In this document: piece after piece, positions 18,751-27,069 of the stretch | Layout: each line of letters begins with the position of its first letter | How positions within the stretch are numbered: the stretch's first letter is position 1 | Origin: Okeania sp. KiyG1 | Lineage (GTDB): Bacteria; Cyanobacteriota; Cyanobacteriia; Cyanobacteriales; Microcoleaceae | Length of the DNA stretch: 38,604 nucleotides | Direction of reading: 5' to 3' | Assembly (NCBI RefSeq): GCF_014132355.1 | Contig: NZ_BLZO01000037.1 | Span: forward strand, 1-38,604 | Notes under the pieces: model-generated | Told to the model about the DNA's origin: nothing | The model's database searches: none | Seen by the model: the letters and a program-made list of their open reading frames with translations, nothing else | Program-made: the position numbers and the translations under genes

Positions 18751-18826
18751 ATCCTATAATTTATACTTTATATGTAGCGACTGCCTTACCGTTAGGCTTT
18801 AATTCTTGATTTTTGCGGGTTATAAC

Positions 18827-19117
18827 TTAAATATATTTATTAACAAAAGCTTCAGGAGTTAGGCAGTCAAACTCTCTAGTTTTTTCTACAATAGCCTTAA
18901 CTAATTTATAGTTTGCCGACACAAAACATTGAGCTTTACCTGTTTTAGCAGTTAAATAAACTCCTGCATCCTCTCTAGGAATATTACCTAAATTTTCAAT
19001 TATTTCTAGTTTGTCTTCATCCACTAGAACATAAAAAACTTGAAAATTTTGCCAAATTTTATCGACTATTTCTCCACCTATTTCAAAAATATAAAAAAAG
19101 AAAAGTCCGTATTTCAA
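18827..19117 (-). pseudogene. PIN-domain toxin, C-terminal part only
   Basis: The frame encodes DEDKLEIIENLGNIPREDAGVYLTAKTGKAQCFVSANYKLVKAIV and ends FDCLTPEAFVNKYI, typical of the last 60-70 residues of cyanobacterial PIN-domain toxins, including the acidic residue before VYLTAKTGKA. The N-terminal beta strand with the first catalytic Asp is missing: upstream sequence is replaced by repeats of AACTGTTAACTGAT (19140-19165). The first 20 encoded residues are probably not native. The antitoxin-like gene directly upstream (19165-19410) is intact. Confidence 0.7.
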
Positions 19118-19164
19118 GCCTCCAGCTTAAGCTGATGGTACTGATAACTGTTAACTGATAACTG

Positions 19165-19410
19165 TTAACTGAAATGGCGTTCTTGTGAAATTTCCTGTTT
19201 CACTTCTCGTACTAAGTTCAAGATGTCTTCTCTTGATTTATATCCTGCCTCCGCTAAATCTTTAGCAAATTCTGACTGTAACCTTTCTATAGGCATTAAA
19301 GAATATTGAGAAGATTTATTTTTCTTGACTTCAACTATCATTTTTTCAATTAAAATAATTTGTTCAGAAAGCGACAGTTTTTTAGCTAAATTAAGCATTT
19401 TTTCTAACAT
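19165..19410 (-). CDS. Antitoxin-like partner of the PIN protein
   Basis: 81 residues: an amphipathic N-terminus (MLEKMLNLAKKLSLSEQIILIEKMI), then FAKDLAEAGYKSREDILNLVREVKQEISQER. The phrase EAGYKSREDI and the Glu/Lys-rich C-terminus recur in small cyanobacterial proteins encoded just upstream of PIN-domain toxins. It would bind and block the nuclease and repress its own promoter. The partner toxin (18827-19117) is N-terminally truncated, so this antitoxin appears to have outlived its target. Confidence 0.65.
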   Translation of the reverse strand: MLEKMLNLAKKLSLSEQIILIEKMIVEVKKNKSSQYSLMPIERLQSEFAKDLAEAGYKSREDILNLVREVKQEISQERHFS

Positions 19411-19523
19411 AATAATACCGAAAAATCCTCTTTACAAACTTACTATTTTTATCTTATTTTTTATTTTTTAAATTTCTAGTTTAATAAATGTTTGCTACGA
19501 ATCTATGTTGCCTGTTAATTTAC

Positions 19524-19601
19524 TCAAAAATCATCTACACCTTTGTAATTATGTTCGGGAATGTCTTTGTTTAATGAGACTCTTTGATAGAGTTTAACCA
19601 T
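19524..19601 (-). pseudogene. Truncated DUF4926-like small protein
   Basis: A 25-codon frame starting MVKLYQRVSLNKDIPEHNYKG and stopping after VDDF. The opening (LxxxVxLxxDIPEHNxxxG) matches the N-terminus of DUF4926-like proteins, which are about 70 residues long. Its ATG overlaps the stop of the upstream 78-residue gene by 8 bp (ATGGTTAA), a coupled arrangement. The rest appears lost. Confidence 0.5.
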
Positions 19602-19830
19602 TATTAACTTCCTCATTTGCTATTTTTTCATCTTGAACAGCTTTGATTTTTTCATACAAACTATTAACAGTTTCTCCTGCAAATAATTTATCTTTTAATT
19701 TTAAATAATCACCATGACAAAACTTGCAAATAGACCAAAATCTCATCACCTTAGAGGTTTCTAAATGTTCAAGCAAAATCTGAAAAACTTCTTGAACAAT
19801 TTCATAATCATTATCAATATTAACTTTCAT
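19594..19830 (-). CDS. Small conserved protein (78 aa), coupled to neighbours
   Basis: The product begins MKVNIDNDYEIVQEVFQILLEHLETSKVMRFW and ends in a Lys/Glu-rich tail. The middle phrase GDYLKLKDKLFAGETVNSLYEKI is recurrent in small cyanobacterial proteins followed by DUF4926-type genes; function unknown, possibly an antitoxin-like partner. Its ATG overlaps the last codons of the PIN pseudogene upstream (AATGAAAGTTAA) and its stop overlaps the ATG of the next small gene, so three genes formed a tight operon: PIN, this one, DUF4926-like. A run GGAG at 19841-19844 (minus strand) lies about 10 bp upstream and fits as a ribosome-binding site. Confidence 0.6.
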   Translation of the reverse strand: MKVNIDNDYEIVQEVFQILLEHLETSKVMRFWSICKFCHGDYLKLKDKLFAGETVNSLYEKIKAVQDEKIANEEVNNG

Positions 19831-20462
19831 TTTCTAACTCCTTAATAAAATCAATGGGGTTAATAGGTAAGCATTTCCTGCGGAATGCTGCGCAAACAGC
19901 TATTAGCTGTCAGCTCTCAGCTCTCATGAGGGGATTTAAATAAATATAGACTTTAAAGCTGGCTTTTGTAGTAAGTATAAATTCTGACTCAGTTAGTAAA
20001 GCTTTTATCTAAAACTAAAAACAATAGCTGATAGCTGATAGCTGACGGCTGAATGCTTACGTTAATAGCTTGAATGGATAAAGATGTACAACGATTAAGT
20101 AAACTTGATCACAAGTAACAAAATAATCACAGTTTGAAGCTTCACGCGCAAGCAACATGAAGAGCATAAATTGGTTTAATTCCTTCTATTTATAGTTGAA
20201 AAGCTCTGTTTTTAATTGATTCATTAACCAGTTGCTTAAAATTGGATTTTTTAAGATGTTCATTAACTACATTTCGCTGTTCTGGTATAGGATGCTTTTG
20301 GTTTTCATATTCTAGGACAAATGAATTAATTGATTGGATTTCTTTCGTTTCAATTAGATTCAAAATACTAATTGTAGCTTGCATTTCTAAAAAGATGCTT
20401 ACCTGATTTTTATCATCATAGAGACGATTATAAACACTGGTATCTAAATAGACCCTAATCAC
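19820..20462 (-). pseudogene. PIN-domain protein split by a MITE, with stop and catalytic loss
   Basis: The first 90 residues form a PIN N-terminus (MIRVYLDTSVYNRLYDD, with the first Asp; FVLEYENQKHP; VNESIKNRA). A TAA at 20192-20190 ends it, but homology continues in frame (EGIKPIYALHVACA), then after a +1 shift (EASNCDYFVTCDQ) and a -1 shift (LLNRCTSLSIQAIN). There the 194-bp MITE at 19867-20060 interrupts. On its far side the sequence resumes PIDFIKELENES and stops at 19822-19820. Removing the MITE and one target repeat leaves 441 bp, exactly 147 codons. The usual catalytic Asp of KPIDALH is Tyr here. The gene is therefore dead several times over. Confidence 0.85.
19867..20060. mobile_element. 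MITE with 8-bp target duplication (copy 2)
   Basis: 194 bp, start GTAAGCATTTCCTGCGG, end CTGAATGCTTAC (9-bp inverted ends). Perfect direct repeat GTTAATAG flanks it (19859-19866 and 20061-20068). It shares its length and order with 4981-5178 at roughly 85 percent identity by eye. It sits inside the PIN gene near its 3' end. Confidence 0.93.
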
Positions 20463-20695
20463 ATCATGCTACCTCCTCATATCAAATCCAGTTGAATACT
20501 TATTATATAGTTGAAAGTAAGGGACATTATATGCAACGTCCCTACTTTGTTTTAACCTTATAAAATCTAACTTTTAACTTTTAACTGTCTTGAGTGCGTC
20601 TTACATTCTGGAGGGCTGTGTGCGGAACCATTTCCGCACTTTATACGCCCCGTAGGAAACCTCGCCAATTAGCACTCGATGCATGACTTTTGACT
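20463..20695. other. Gap with palindromic repeat and hairpin downstream of clpB
   Basis: 20522-20541 is a diverged copy of the GGACGTT...AACGTCC palindrome. GTGCGGAA-CCAT-TTCCGCAC (20630-20649) is a perfect 8-bp hairpin close to the 3' end of clpB; it lacks a U-run on the clpB strand, so it is probably a repeat and only possibly a terminator. Confidence 0.5.
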
Positions 20696-23308
20696 TCACT
20701 TAGCCATCACTAACTCCGATGGCAACCGCTGAAATGAAAGTCGCTCATTTTCAACATCCACAAAAATAGTGTCACCATCATTAAACTCACTACGCAAAAT
20801 ACCCTTAGCAATTTGCGTTTCTAACTCTCGCTGAATTGCCCGCTTTAATGGACGAGCGCCATATACAGGGTCATACCCAACTTCTGCTAAAAAGTCAACA
20901 GCAGCATCAGCAAGTTTCAGTGACATCTTTCGTTCAGCTAACCGTTTCTCTAGACGTACAATTTGTAATTGTACAATTTCCCGTAATTGCTCTTTCTGCA
21001 ACCCTTTGAAAATAATAGTTTCATCAATACGGTTGAGAAACTCCGGACGGAAAGCAGCACGCAACGCTTCCATGACTCGACTCTGTATTTGCTCATAGTC
21101 ATCGGTGACATCTAATATAAACTGAGAACCAATATTACTCGTCATAATAATCACGCTATTCTTAAAGTCAACTTTGTGACCTTGAGCATCAGTAACTCGT
21201 CCATCATCCAAAATTTGCAGCATAATATTAAACACATCTGGATGCGCTTTTTCAATTTCATCAAACAAAATAACCGTGTATGGGCGACGACGAATAGCTT
21301 CGGTTAACTGACCTCCTTCATCATAACCAACATATCCAGGAGGTGCCCCTATTAAACGAGACACAGAATGTTTCTCCATATACTCAGACATATCAATGCG
21401 CACCATCGCATCTTCGGTGTCAAATAAATATGCTGCCAATGCTTTTCCTAATTCTGTTTTACCCACACCAGTCGGACCGAGGAAAATAAAACTAGCTACC
21501 GGACGGTTGGGGTCTGCTAAACCTGCGCGCGATCGCTGAATGGCATCAGAAACAGCAGTGACTGCTTCATCCTGACCAATAACTCGTTGATGTAATTCTG
21601 ATTCGAGGTGTAACAGTTTTTCTTTTTCTGACTCCACCAACTTACTCATGGGAATACCAGTCCACTTAGAAATAATTTCAGCAATATCTGCTTCTGTTAC
21701 CTCTTCCCGTAACAAAGTTTGACCGCTGGTTTGAGTTGCTTCAAGTTTAGTTTCTGCTTCCTCTACTTGTTTTTGTAGATTAATCAAATTACCGTACTTC
21801 AACTCAGCAGCACGGTTAAGGTCATAATTTCGCTCTGCTTGCTGAATCTCAATATTAACTTTATCTATCTCTTCTTTGAGAGTCTGAATTGTACCAATGA
21901 TACCTTTTTCTGCTTCCCACTGAGCAGTTAGGGTGTGTTGCTCTTCTTTCAAATTAGCCAAATCTTTTTCTAGTCTTTCCAACCTTTCTTTAGAAGCAGC
22001 ATCACTTTCTTTTTGCAGTGATAATTTTTCCATTTCTAGTTGGAGAATTTTGCGGTCAATTTCATCAAGTTCCTCTGGTTTGGAAGTAATTTCCATTTTG
22101 AGTTTAGCTGCCGCTTCGTCCACCAAGTCTATCGCTTTGTCTGGGAGGAAGCGATCGCTAATATAGCGAGTAGATAGAGTAGCAGCAGCGACTAGGGAAC
22201 TATCGGATATTTTCACACCGTGATGTACTTCATAGCGTTCCTTGAGACCTCGTAAAATTGAGATGGTATCTCCTACACTTGGTTGGTCTACATAAACTTG
22301 TTGGAAACGACGTTCTAAAGCAGCATCTTTTTCGATGTATTTACGATACTCATCGAGAGTTGTTGCTCCAATACACCGGAGTTCTCCTCTAGCTAACATT
22401 GGTTTGAGTAAATTTCCTGCATCCATCGCTCCTTGAGTTGCTCCTGCTCCAACAACTGTGTGAATTTCATCTATAAATAAGATGATTTTACCGTCGGAGT
22501 CGGTGACTTCTTTAAGAACAGCTTTCAAGCGTTCTTCAAATTCGCCTCTAAATTTAGCACCAGCAATTAAAGCACCCATGTCTAAGGCGATGAGTTGGCG
22601 GTCTTTGAGAGACTGAGGAACATCTCCAGTAATAATACGTTGTGCGAGACCTTCGGCGATCGCTGTTTTGCCGACTCCGGGTTCTCCTATTAATACTGGG
22701 TTGTTTTTAGTGCGACGACTGAGTATTTGAATAGTACGTCTAATTTCGTCATCACGTCCAATAACGGGGTCAAGTTTTCCTTCACGAGCAAATTCTGTGA
22801 GGTCGCGACCATATTTTTCTAGAGCTTCATATTTACCTTCTGGGTTTTTGTCTGTTACTTTTTGGTTGCCTCTAACTTGGGAAATAGTTTCTTTGAGTTT
22901 AGCTTCATCTAGTTTAAATTCTTGATAGAGCTTTTTACCAAAGCGGTCGTCTTTGAGATAAGCAAGTATCAAATGTTCGATGGAGATATATTCGTCTCCA
23001 TATTCTTGGCGATATTTTTCGGCATTGTCTAATAAAGTATCCAGACTGCGACCTAAGTAAACATTATTGGGAGTATTTTTGACTTTTGGTTGACGGTTAA
23101 TAAAGGTGTCGGTGTATTCTTGTACTTTGGAAGTTGAAACACCTGCTTTATTGAATAGACTGGTTGCTAGTCCATTTTGTTCTAACAAAGCTTTAATTAA
23201 GTGTTCACTTTCGATTTGTTGATTTTGAGAAGTTTTAGCAATGTCAGGAGTACGGGATATTGCTTCCCAAGCTTTTTCTGTAAATTGGTTAGGATTATTT
23301 GGTTGCAT
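20696..23308 (-). CDS. clpB: ATP-dependent chaperone ClpB (Hsp100 disaggregase)
   Basis: 870 residues, full length. Order: N-domain with two repeats (about 1-145), linker, AAA1 with Walker [14 protein letters not shown] (about 208) and [15 protein letters not shown], the coiled-coil middle domain (about 405-530, Glu/Lys-rich, [21 protein letters not shown]), AAA2 with Walker [15 protein letters not shown] and [16 protein letters not shown], and the C-terminal D2 domain. The hexamer threads aggregated proteins through its pore together with DnaK/DnaJ. It starts at ATG 23308 in [13 protein letters not shown], the expected N-terminus. The first 170 residues are nearly duplicated in the fusion gene just upstream. 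The two genes also share their upstream sequence. No CIRCE operator was found in front of the gene. Confidence 0.98.
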   Translation of the reverse strand: MQPNNPNQFTEKAWEAISRTPDIAKTSQNQQIESEHLIKALLEQNGLATSLFNKAGVSTSKVQEYTDTFINRQPKVKNTPNNVYLGRSLDTLLDNAEKYRQEYGDEYISIEHLILAYLKDDRFGKKLYQEFKLDEAKLKETISQVRGNQKVTDKNPEGKYEALEKYGRDLTEFAREGKLDPVIGRDDEIRRTIQILSRRTKNNPVLIGEPGVGKTAIAEGLAQRIITGDVPQSLKDRQLIALDMGALIAGAKFRGEFEERLKAVLKEVTDSDGKIILFIDEIHTVVGAGATQGAMDAGNLLKPMLARGELRCIGATTLDEYRKYIEKDAALERRFQQVYVDQPSVGDTISILRGLKERYEVHHGVKISDSSLVAAATLSTRYISDRFLPDKAIDLVDEAAAKLKMEITSKPEELDEIDRKILQLEMEKLSLQKESDAASKERLERLEKDLANLKEEQHTLTAQWEAEKGIIGTIQTLKEEIDKVNIEIQQAERNYDLNRAAELKYGNLINLQKQVEEAETKLEATQTSGQTLLREEVTEADIAEIISKWTGIPMSKLVESEKEKLLHLESELHQRVIGQDEAVTAVSDAIQRSRAGLADPNRPVASFIFLGPTGVGKTELGKALAAYLFDTEDAMVRIDMSEYMEKHSVSRLIGAPPGYVGYDEGGQLTEAIRRRPYTVILFDEIEKAHPDVFNIMLQILDDGRVTDAQGHKVDFKNSVIIMTSNIGSQFILDVTDDYEQIQSRVMEALRAAFRPEFLNRIDETIIFKGLQKEQLREIVQLQIVRLEKRLAERKMSLKLADAAVDFLAEVGYDPVYGARPLKRAIQRELETQIAKGILRSEFNDGDTIFVDVENERLSFQRLPSELVMAK

Positions 23309-23420
23309 AATTTTTTGGTTTTCTTGATTTTTTGTCTATATGTTTTTCTTTAATTGTAACTTGTAGCTCTGAATAAATTTTAGTAGAAAAAACCGTTTTT
23401 CTTATTGGGTATTCACCCTT
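23309..23420 (-). promoter_or_regulatory. clpB leader with GGGTGAATACCC inverted repeat
   Basis: On the coding strand the leader contains GGGTGAATACCC (23418-23407) followed by ACGGTTTTTTCTACTAAAAT. The same order occurs before the fusion gene (26269-26220). Conservation in an otherwise drifting leader may simply reflect shared ancestry. The fusion copy has TATAAT right after the inverted repeat where clpB has AATAAG. Confidence 0.5.
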
Positions 23421-23555
23421 CAGTGTAACTTGGATTAAATTTAACTTATTTTCTTTTCTCTAGCATTTTTACTAAATCAAATACTGGTCAGATAATTGCC
23501 GAAATATTGTGGTTTAAAGCCTCCCCTTTTAAGGGAATAATAAATAAAAATTTTC

Positions 23556-23797
23556 ATAATTAGGGTTTGCTGAAAAAGTCTTATGGGTGAGGGTAGGAGA
23601 CAGGAGACAGGATAAATGGGAATGAGCGAGGAGGTAGGAGCGGGCGTTTTGTCCTTTGATTTTTCTGCCCAACTATGAGCCTAAAATACTAGCTTTTTGA
23701 GCATGAAGAGCTGAAAACCAGGCACTTTTTTCGACTCCAAAAAGGCACTTACCTTTATCTGTAGATACTTTTATATTTAATCAGCAAGCCCTAATTA
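23556..23797. mobile_element. MITE family TAATTAGGG, copy D (inverted)
   Basis: Starts ATAATTAGGGTTTGCTGAAAA and ends TTAATCAGCAAGCCCTAATTA. Inner motifs of copies A-C occur in reverse order and complement (TTTTTCTGCCCAACT, AAAATACTAGCTTTTTGAGC). Lies between the fusion gene and clpB, so it separates their transcription. Confidence 0.87.
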
Positions 23798-23821
23798 CTC
23801 AATCCTCTTCTTTTCAAGGAG

Positions 23822-23868
23822 AGGTAATTCTAAATTCTAAATTCTAAATTCTAAATTCTAAATTCTTA
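23822..23868. repeat. AATTCTA heptamer run overlapping the 3' end of the fusion gene
   Basis: GAGGTAATTCTAAATTCTA... with six heptamers, running into the last codons of the fusion gene (stop at 23844). The C-terminal residues KNLEFRI are encoded by the repeat, so the original stop was probably lost or replaced. Confidence 0.8.
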
Positions 23869-26159
23869 AACCTTTCGGGAAACCAAACAGTAAATGTATA
23901 TCCTTTTCCAGATTCATGTTTACGTTCCAAACTAATTTTTGCCCCCATCATCTCACATAAACCTTGACATATTTTTAATCGATCTGAGGAAGAGCTAAAA
24001 TCATACGTCCTAGTAAAACCAGGTTTATATAGTTCAGATAGGATATAATAAGTATAAGGTTTAAATATATCTTGTAACTTTTCTTCTGTCATACCAATAC
24101 CAATATCAGTATTGCTGACCTGAAAAACTATGTAATTTTGTGCATTATTCAATGACTCGACATTTCGATTTTGATGACCTTGTAGTTTCTGATTATTTAC
24201 TCTTTCTACACTGAATGTAATTACATCACCTTTTGTCGATGTAGCTACATCATCCAGTAAATTCATCAGTACCTCTCTCACTTTTGGCAGGTCTGCATAC
24301 ATATTACCCAGATTTTCTCCTAAGATTAATTTGAAAGTATTCTTGTTTTTCTCTGTAATATTCTTCACTCGATCGACCACATCTTGAATTAGCTGATTAA
24401 CATCAATATTTTCTAAATCAAGTGTAATTTGACCAGTTTCTATTTGGGCAATATATGAAAAATCGCTAATGGTTTTTAGGAGGTATGTAGCACCAATATT
24501 TATCGGTTCTAGAAGTTCCTTTAGGTCTATGGTGAAATCATTATCTCCTATTTCACAAGCTTTTTCATTAAGAATTTCAGCCTCTCTAATAATCGCATTT
24601 ATTAGGGGTGTACGAAATTCATTGATTAATCCAAGTCTTGCGAAGATAGAAACTTTTGCTGCTTTTGCTTTGATTGTAGCTTCCTGGAATTGTTTTATAT
24701 ATCTTGCTAATTCTTCTCGACTATATATTTCAGAAGTTTCATACTTGCATTCTAGGTTTTTGTCTGTTACTTTTTGGTTGCCTATAACCTGGAAAACAGT
24801 TCTTTCAAGTTTAAATTCATCAAGTTTCAAGTCTTGGTCATTATTGCCAAAGCGTAATGTCTCATTCATTCTTTCTGGAAACCAAACAGTGAATTTTGAA
24901 CCTTCTCCGTATTCACTTTCCACATCAATTTTTGCCCCCATTATCTCACAGAAACCTTGGCATATTGCTAATCCTAAACCTAAACCACTACTATAGCTAC
25001 AATGGGTAGTTAAAGGTTCAAATATATCTTTTAACTGTTCTTGTGTCATACCAATACCAGTATCGCTGACCTGAAAAACTATGTAATTTTGTGCATTACT
25101 CAATGACTCAGCATTTTGATTTTGATTATTTCTTAGTTTTTGATTACTTACTCTTTCTACACTGAGTGTAATTAAACCATCTTTTGTAAAATTCTCTGCA
25201 TTATCCAGTATTTTTCTAAGTACGCATTTCACGTTTGTCATATCTGCATACATTGTACCTAGGTTTTCTCCTAAGACTAATTTGAAGCTATTGCGGTTTT
25301 TTGCAGTGAATTTTTTGGCTGTACAAACCACATCTTCAACTAGCTTATTAACCTCAAGACTTTCTAAATAAAGTATAACTTGACCTGCTTCTATTTTAGA
25401 AATATCTAAGATATCCCAATTCATTTCTAGGAGGTGTGTACCTGCTAGCTTAATTCTTTCGAGAGCGGAGATAAAATCTTCATCTCCTACTTCCACAGCA
25501 TCCTCATACAGAAGATCGCTATAACCAATAATTCCATTTAGGGGTGTACGCAGTGTCCTAATCATGTTGTGTGGAAAAACACTTGAAAAATATTTTGCTT
25601 TTTCTACTTCAAGTCTAGCTTCCTGGAGTTGTTCCAAATATTTTGCTAATTCATCACGATGGTCTTTTTCCAAAGCTTTGTATTTGTCTTCGGGATTTTT
25701 GTCTGTTACTTTTTGGTTACCTCGAACTTGAGAAATGATTTCTTTGAGCTTTGTTTCATCTAATTGAAATTCTTGATAGAGATTTTTGCCAAAGCGGTCG
25801 TCTTTGAGATAAGCAAGTATGAAATGTTCGACGGAGATATATTCGTCTTTATATTTTTGACGATTTTTTTCGGCATTGTCTGATAAGGTGTCGAGACTGC
25901 GGCCTAAGTAGATATTGTTGGGTGTATTTTTAACTTTGGGTTGACGGTTAATAAAGGTATCTGTATATTCTTGTACTTTGGCAGTTGAAACCCCTGCTTT
26001 GTTAAATAGACTTGTTGCGAGTCCATTTTGTTCTAACAAAGCTTTCATTAAGTGTTCGGTTTCAATTTGTTGATTTTGGGAAGTTTTAGCAATTTCAGAG
26101 GTACGGGATATAGCTTCCCAAGTTTTTTCTGTAAATTGGTTAGGATTATTTAGTTGCAT
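23844..26159 (-). CDS. ClpB N-domain fused to two histidine-kinase-like (pseudokinase) modules
   Basis: 771 residues, one open frame. Residues 1-167 are a near copy of the ClpB N-domain and linker ([17 protein letters not shown]...[19 protein letters not shown]). Residues 168-430 resemble the DHp/ATPase part of the kinase at 27765 (LRTPLNGIIGYSDLL, DISKIEAGQV, VSDTGIGMT, GLGLGLAICQG, FTVWFPER). Residues 450-765 repeat the ClpB linker (GNQKVTDKN) and the kinase part. The phosphoacceptor His of SHELRTP is Arg (about 201) in module 1 and Asn (about 513) in module 2. Module 1 keeps the N, G1 and G2 boxes and could bind ATP. Module 2 lost them (NLLDDVA, SNTDIG, no GxGLGL). No transmembrane segment. 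It may be an adaptor or inhibitor using ClpB's substrate-binding N-domain, or a by-product of recombination. The intact frame over 2.3 kb argues for some constraint. Confidence 0.9.
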   Translation of the reverse strand: MQLNNPNQFTEKTWEAISRTSEIAKTSQNQQIETEHLMKALLEQNGLATSLFNKAGVSTAKVQEYTDTFINRQPKVKNTPNNIYLGRSLDTLSDNAEKNRQKYKDEYISVEHFILAYLKDDRFGKNLYQEFQLDETKLKEIISQVRGNQKVTDKNPEDKYKALEKDHRDELAKYLEQLQEARLEVEKAKYFSSVFPHNMIRTLRTPLNGIIGYSDLLYEDAVEVGDEDFISALERIKLAGTHLLEMNWDILDISKIEAGQVILYLESLEVNKLVEDVVCTAKKFTAKNRNSFKLVLGENLGTMYADMTNVKCVLRKILDNAENFTKDGLITLSVERVSNQKLRNNQNQNAESLSNAQNYIVFQVSDTGIGMTQEQLKDIFEPLTTHCSYSSGLGLGLAICQGFCEIMGAKIDVESEYGEGSKFTVWFPERMNETLRFGNNDQDLKLDEFKLERTVFQVIGNQKVTDKNLECKYETSEIYSREELARYIKQFQEATIKAKAAKVSIFARLGLINEFRTPLINAIIREAEILNEKACEIGDNDFTIDLKELLEPINIGATYLLKTISDFSYIAQIETGQITLDLENIDVNQLIQDVVDRVKNITEKNKNTFKLILGENLGNMYADLPKVREVLMNLLDDVATSTKGDVITFSVERVNNQKLQGHQNRNVESLNNAQNYIVFQVSNTDIGIGMTEEKLQDIFKPYTYYILSELYKPGFTRTYDFSSSSDRLKICQGLCEMMGAKISLERKHESGKGYTFTVWFPERFKNLEFRI

Positions 26160-26275
26160 ATTTTTTCGTTTTTCTTTAATATATTTTTCTTTAATTTATT
26201 TAAAATTAAATTGTAGTTTTGCAGAAATTTTAGTAGAAAAAACCGTTTTATATTATAGGGTATTCACCCTTGGGT
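26160..26275 (-). promoter_or_regulatory. Leader of the fusion gene, copied from clpB, with TATAAT
   Basis: On the coding strand GGGTGAATACCC (26269-26258) is followed by TATAAT (26257-26252), then ACGGTTTTTTCTACTAAAAT as in clpB. A good -35 box is not seen at the usual distance, so an alternative sigma factor or activator is possible. The predicted leader is about 85-90 nt. Confidence 0.5.
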
Positions 26276-26477
26276 GTTATAACGCTACGCCCAGGCAACA
26301 GGCAATAGGCAACAGGCAATAGAGGGGAATAAAAAGCTTATGATATAAGACTTTTATCTATTGGACACCTTCTTAATTTGTAAATATGCCAGCGCACATT
26401 GCTTTATTTTGATTAAATTTAACTGATTGTTTTTTCCTAGATTTTTTGAATTAAATGGTATTTAATTCATTACTATT
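26276..26477. other. Gap between fusion leader and kinase-fusion relic
   Basis: Contains AGGCAACAGGCAATAGG repeats (26291-26322) and AT-rich sequence. No gene recognised. Confidence 0.4.
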
Positions 26478-26672
26478 TCTGGAAACAAAATAGTAATTTG
26501 ACAATTTTTTCTGACGTACTTTCTACATGAATATTTGCTCGTATTATTTTATATAAATCTTGATAATTTCTCCAGTTTGTTCTAATCAAGTTTTGATTAA
26601 GTGTTTGGTTTCAATTTATTGTTGGGAGATTTTGCTAAAATGCTGTGTCTTAGCGATCGCTTCCCAAATTTT
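26478..26672 (-). pseudogene. Relic of another ClpB-N / histidine-kinase fusion
   Basis: The block 26573-26672 aligns with the 5' coding region of the fusion gene (26029-26130): both share TTTGTTCTAA, ATTAAGTGTT, GGTTTCAATTT and GCTTCCCAA at the same spacing. Directly joined to it, 26478-26575 aligns with the end of a kinase module (TTTCTGGAAAC of WFPE; ACTTTCTACAT; ATTATTTTATATAAATCTTG in place of the MGA/CQ coding stretch). All sequence in between is deleted. No open frame remains. It lies between the intact fusion and the intact kinase in the same orientation. Confidence 0.75.
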
Positions 26673-26680
26673 CTCTTTAC

Positions 26681-26700
26681 GGACGTTCCATGCAACTTCC
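26681..26700. repeat. Diverged GGACGTTCCATG palindrome
   Basis: GGACGTTCCATGCAACTTCC, related to 8744-8763. It marks the 5' breakpoint of the kinase-fusion relic. Confidence 0.6.
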
Positions 26701-26774
26701 CTACCCACTTCCCCTCCTGGGAGGGGTTAGGGTGGGTTAACTTCTGACTTCTGACTTCTGACTTCGTTAATTAA

Positions 26775-26885
26775 TAGACATCTCCAAAAATCCAAAATTA
26801 AATCAATTCTTATCCATAAATTATTAATTATTTCTCCCTGCTCCCTATTCCCTTTTCCCTGTTCCTTCTTTTCTGGAGATGTCTA
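26775..26885. mobile_element. MITE-like element with 12-bp inverted ends TAGACATCTCCA
   Basis: 111 bp bounded by TAGACATCTCCA and TGGAGATGTCTA (perfect). The inside is CTCCCTGTTCCC-like low complexity. Related ends occur alone near 18360, 27057 and 32624. No coding capacity. Confidence 0.75.
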
Positions 26886-27069
26886 ATACTATTTTGAAAA
26901 AGAATGTGTTTAATAAGTGTAATTATAAAGATTATAGGCGTTGCTAATTCTGGGTATGATTTGATAATTTTGTATTTTGTATTTTGTATTTTGAATTGTT
27001 TGAACTACTTGTTAATATTAACTGTTCCCTGCTCCCTATTCCCTGTTCCCTATTTTCTGGAGATGTTCT

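Noticed and set aside
20679-20687. TTAGCACTC, the left half of a CIRCE (HrcA) operator, near clpB
   Set aside because: No matching GAGTGCTAA follows at 9 bp, and the site lies downstream of clpB, not upstream.
24469-24996. 175-codon frame on the plus strand inside the fusion gene
   Set aside because: Antisense shadow of the fusion coding sequence, which has clear homology on the minus strand.
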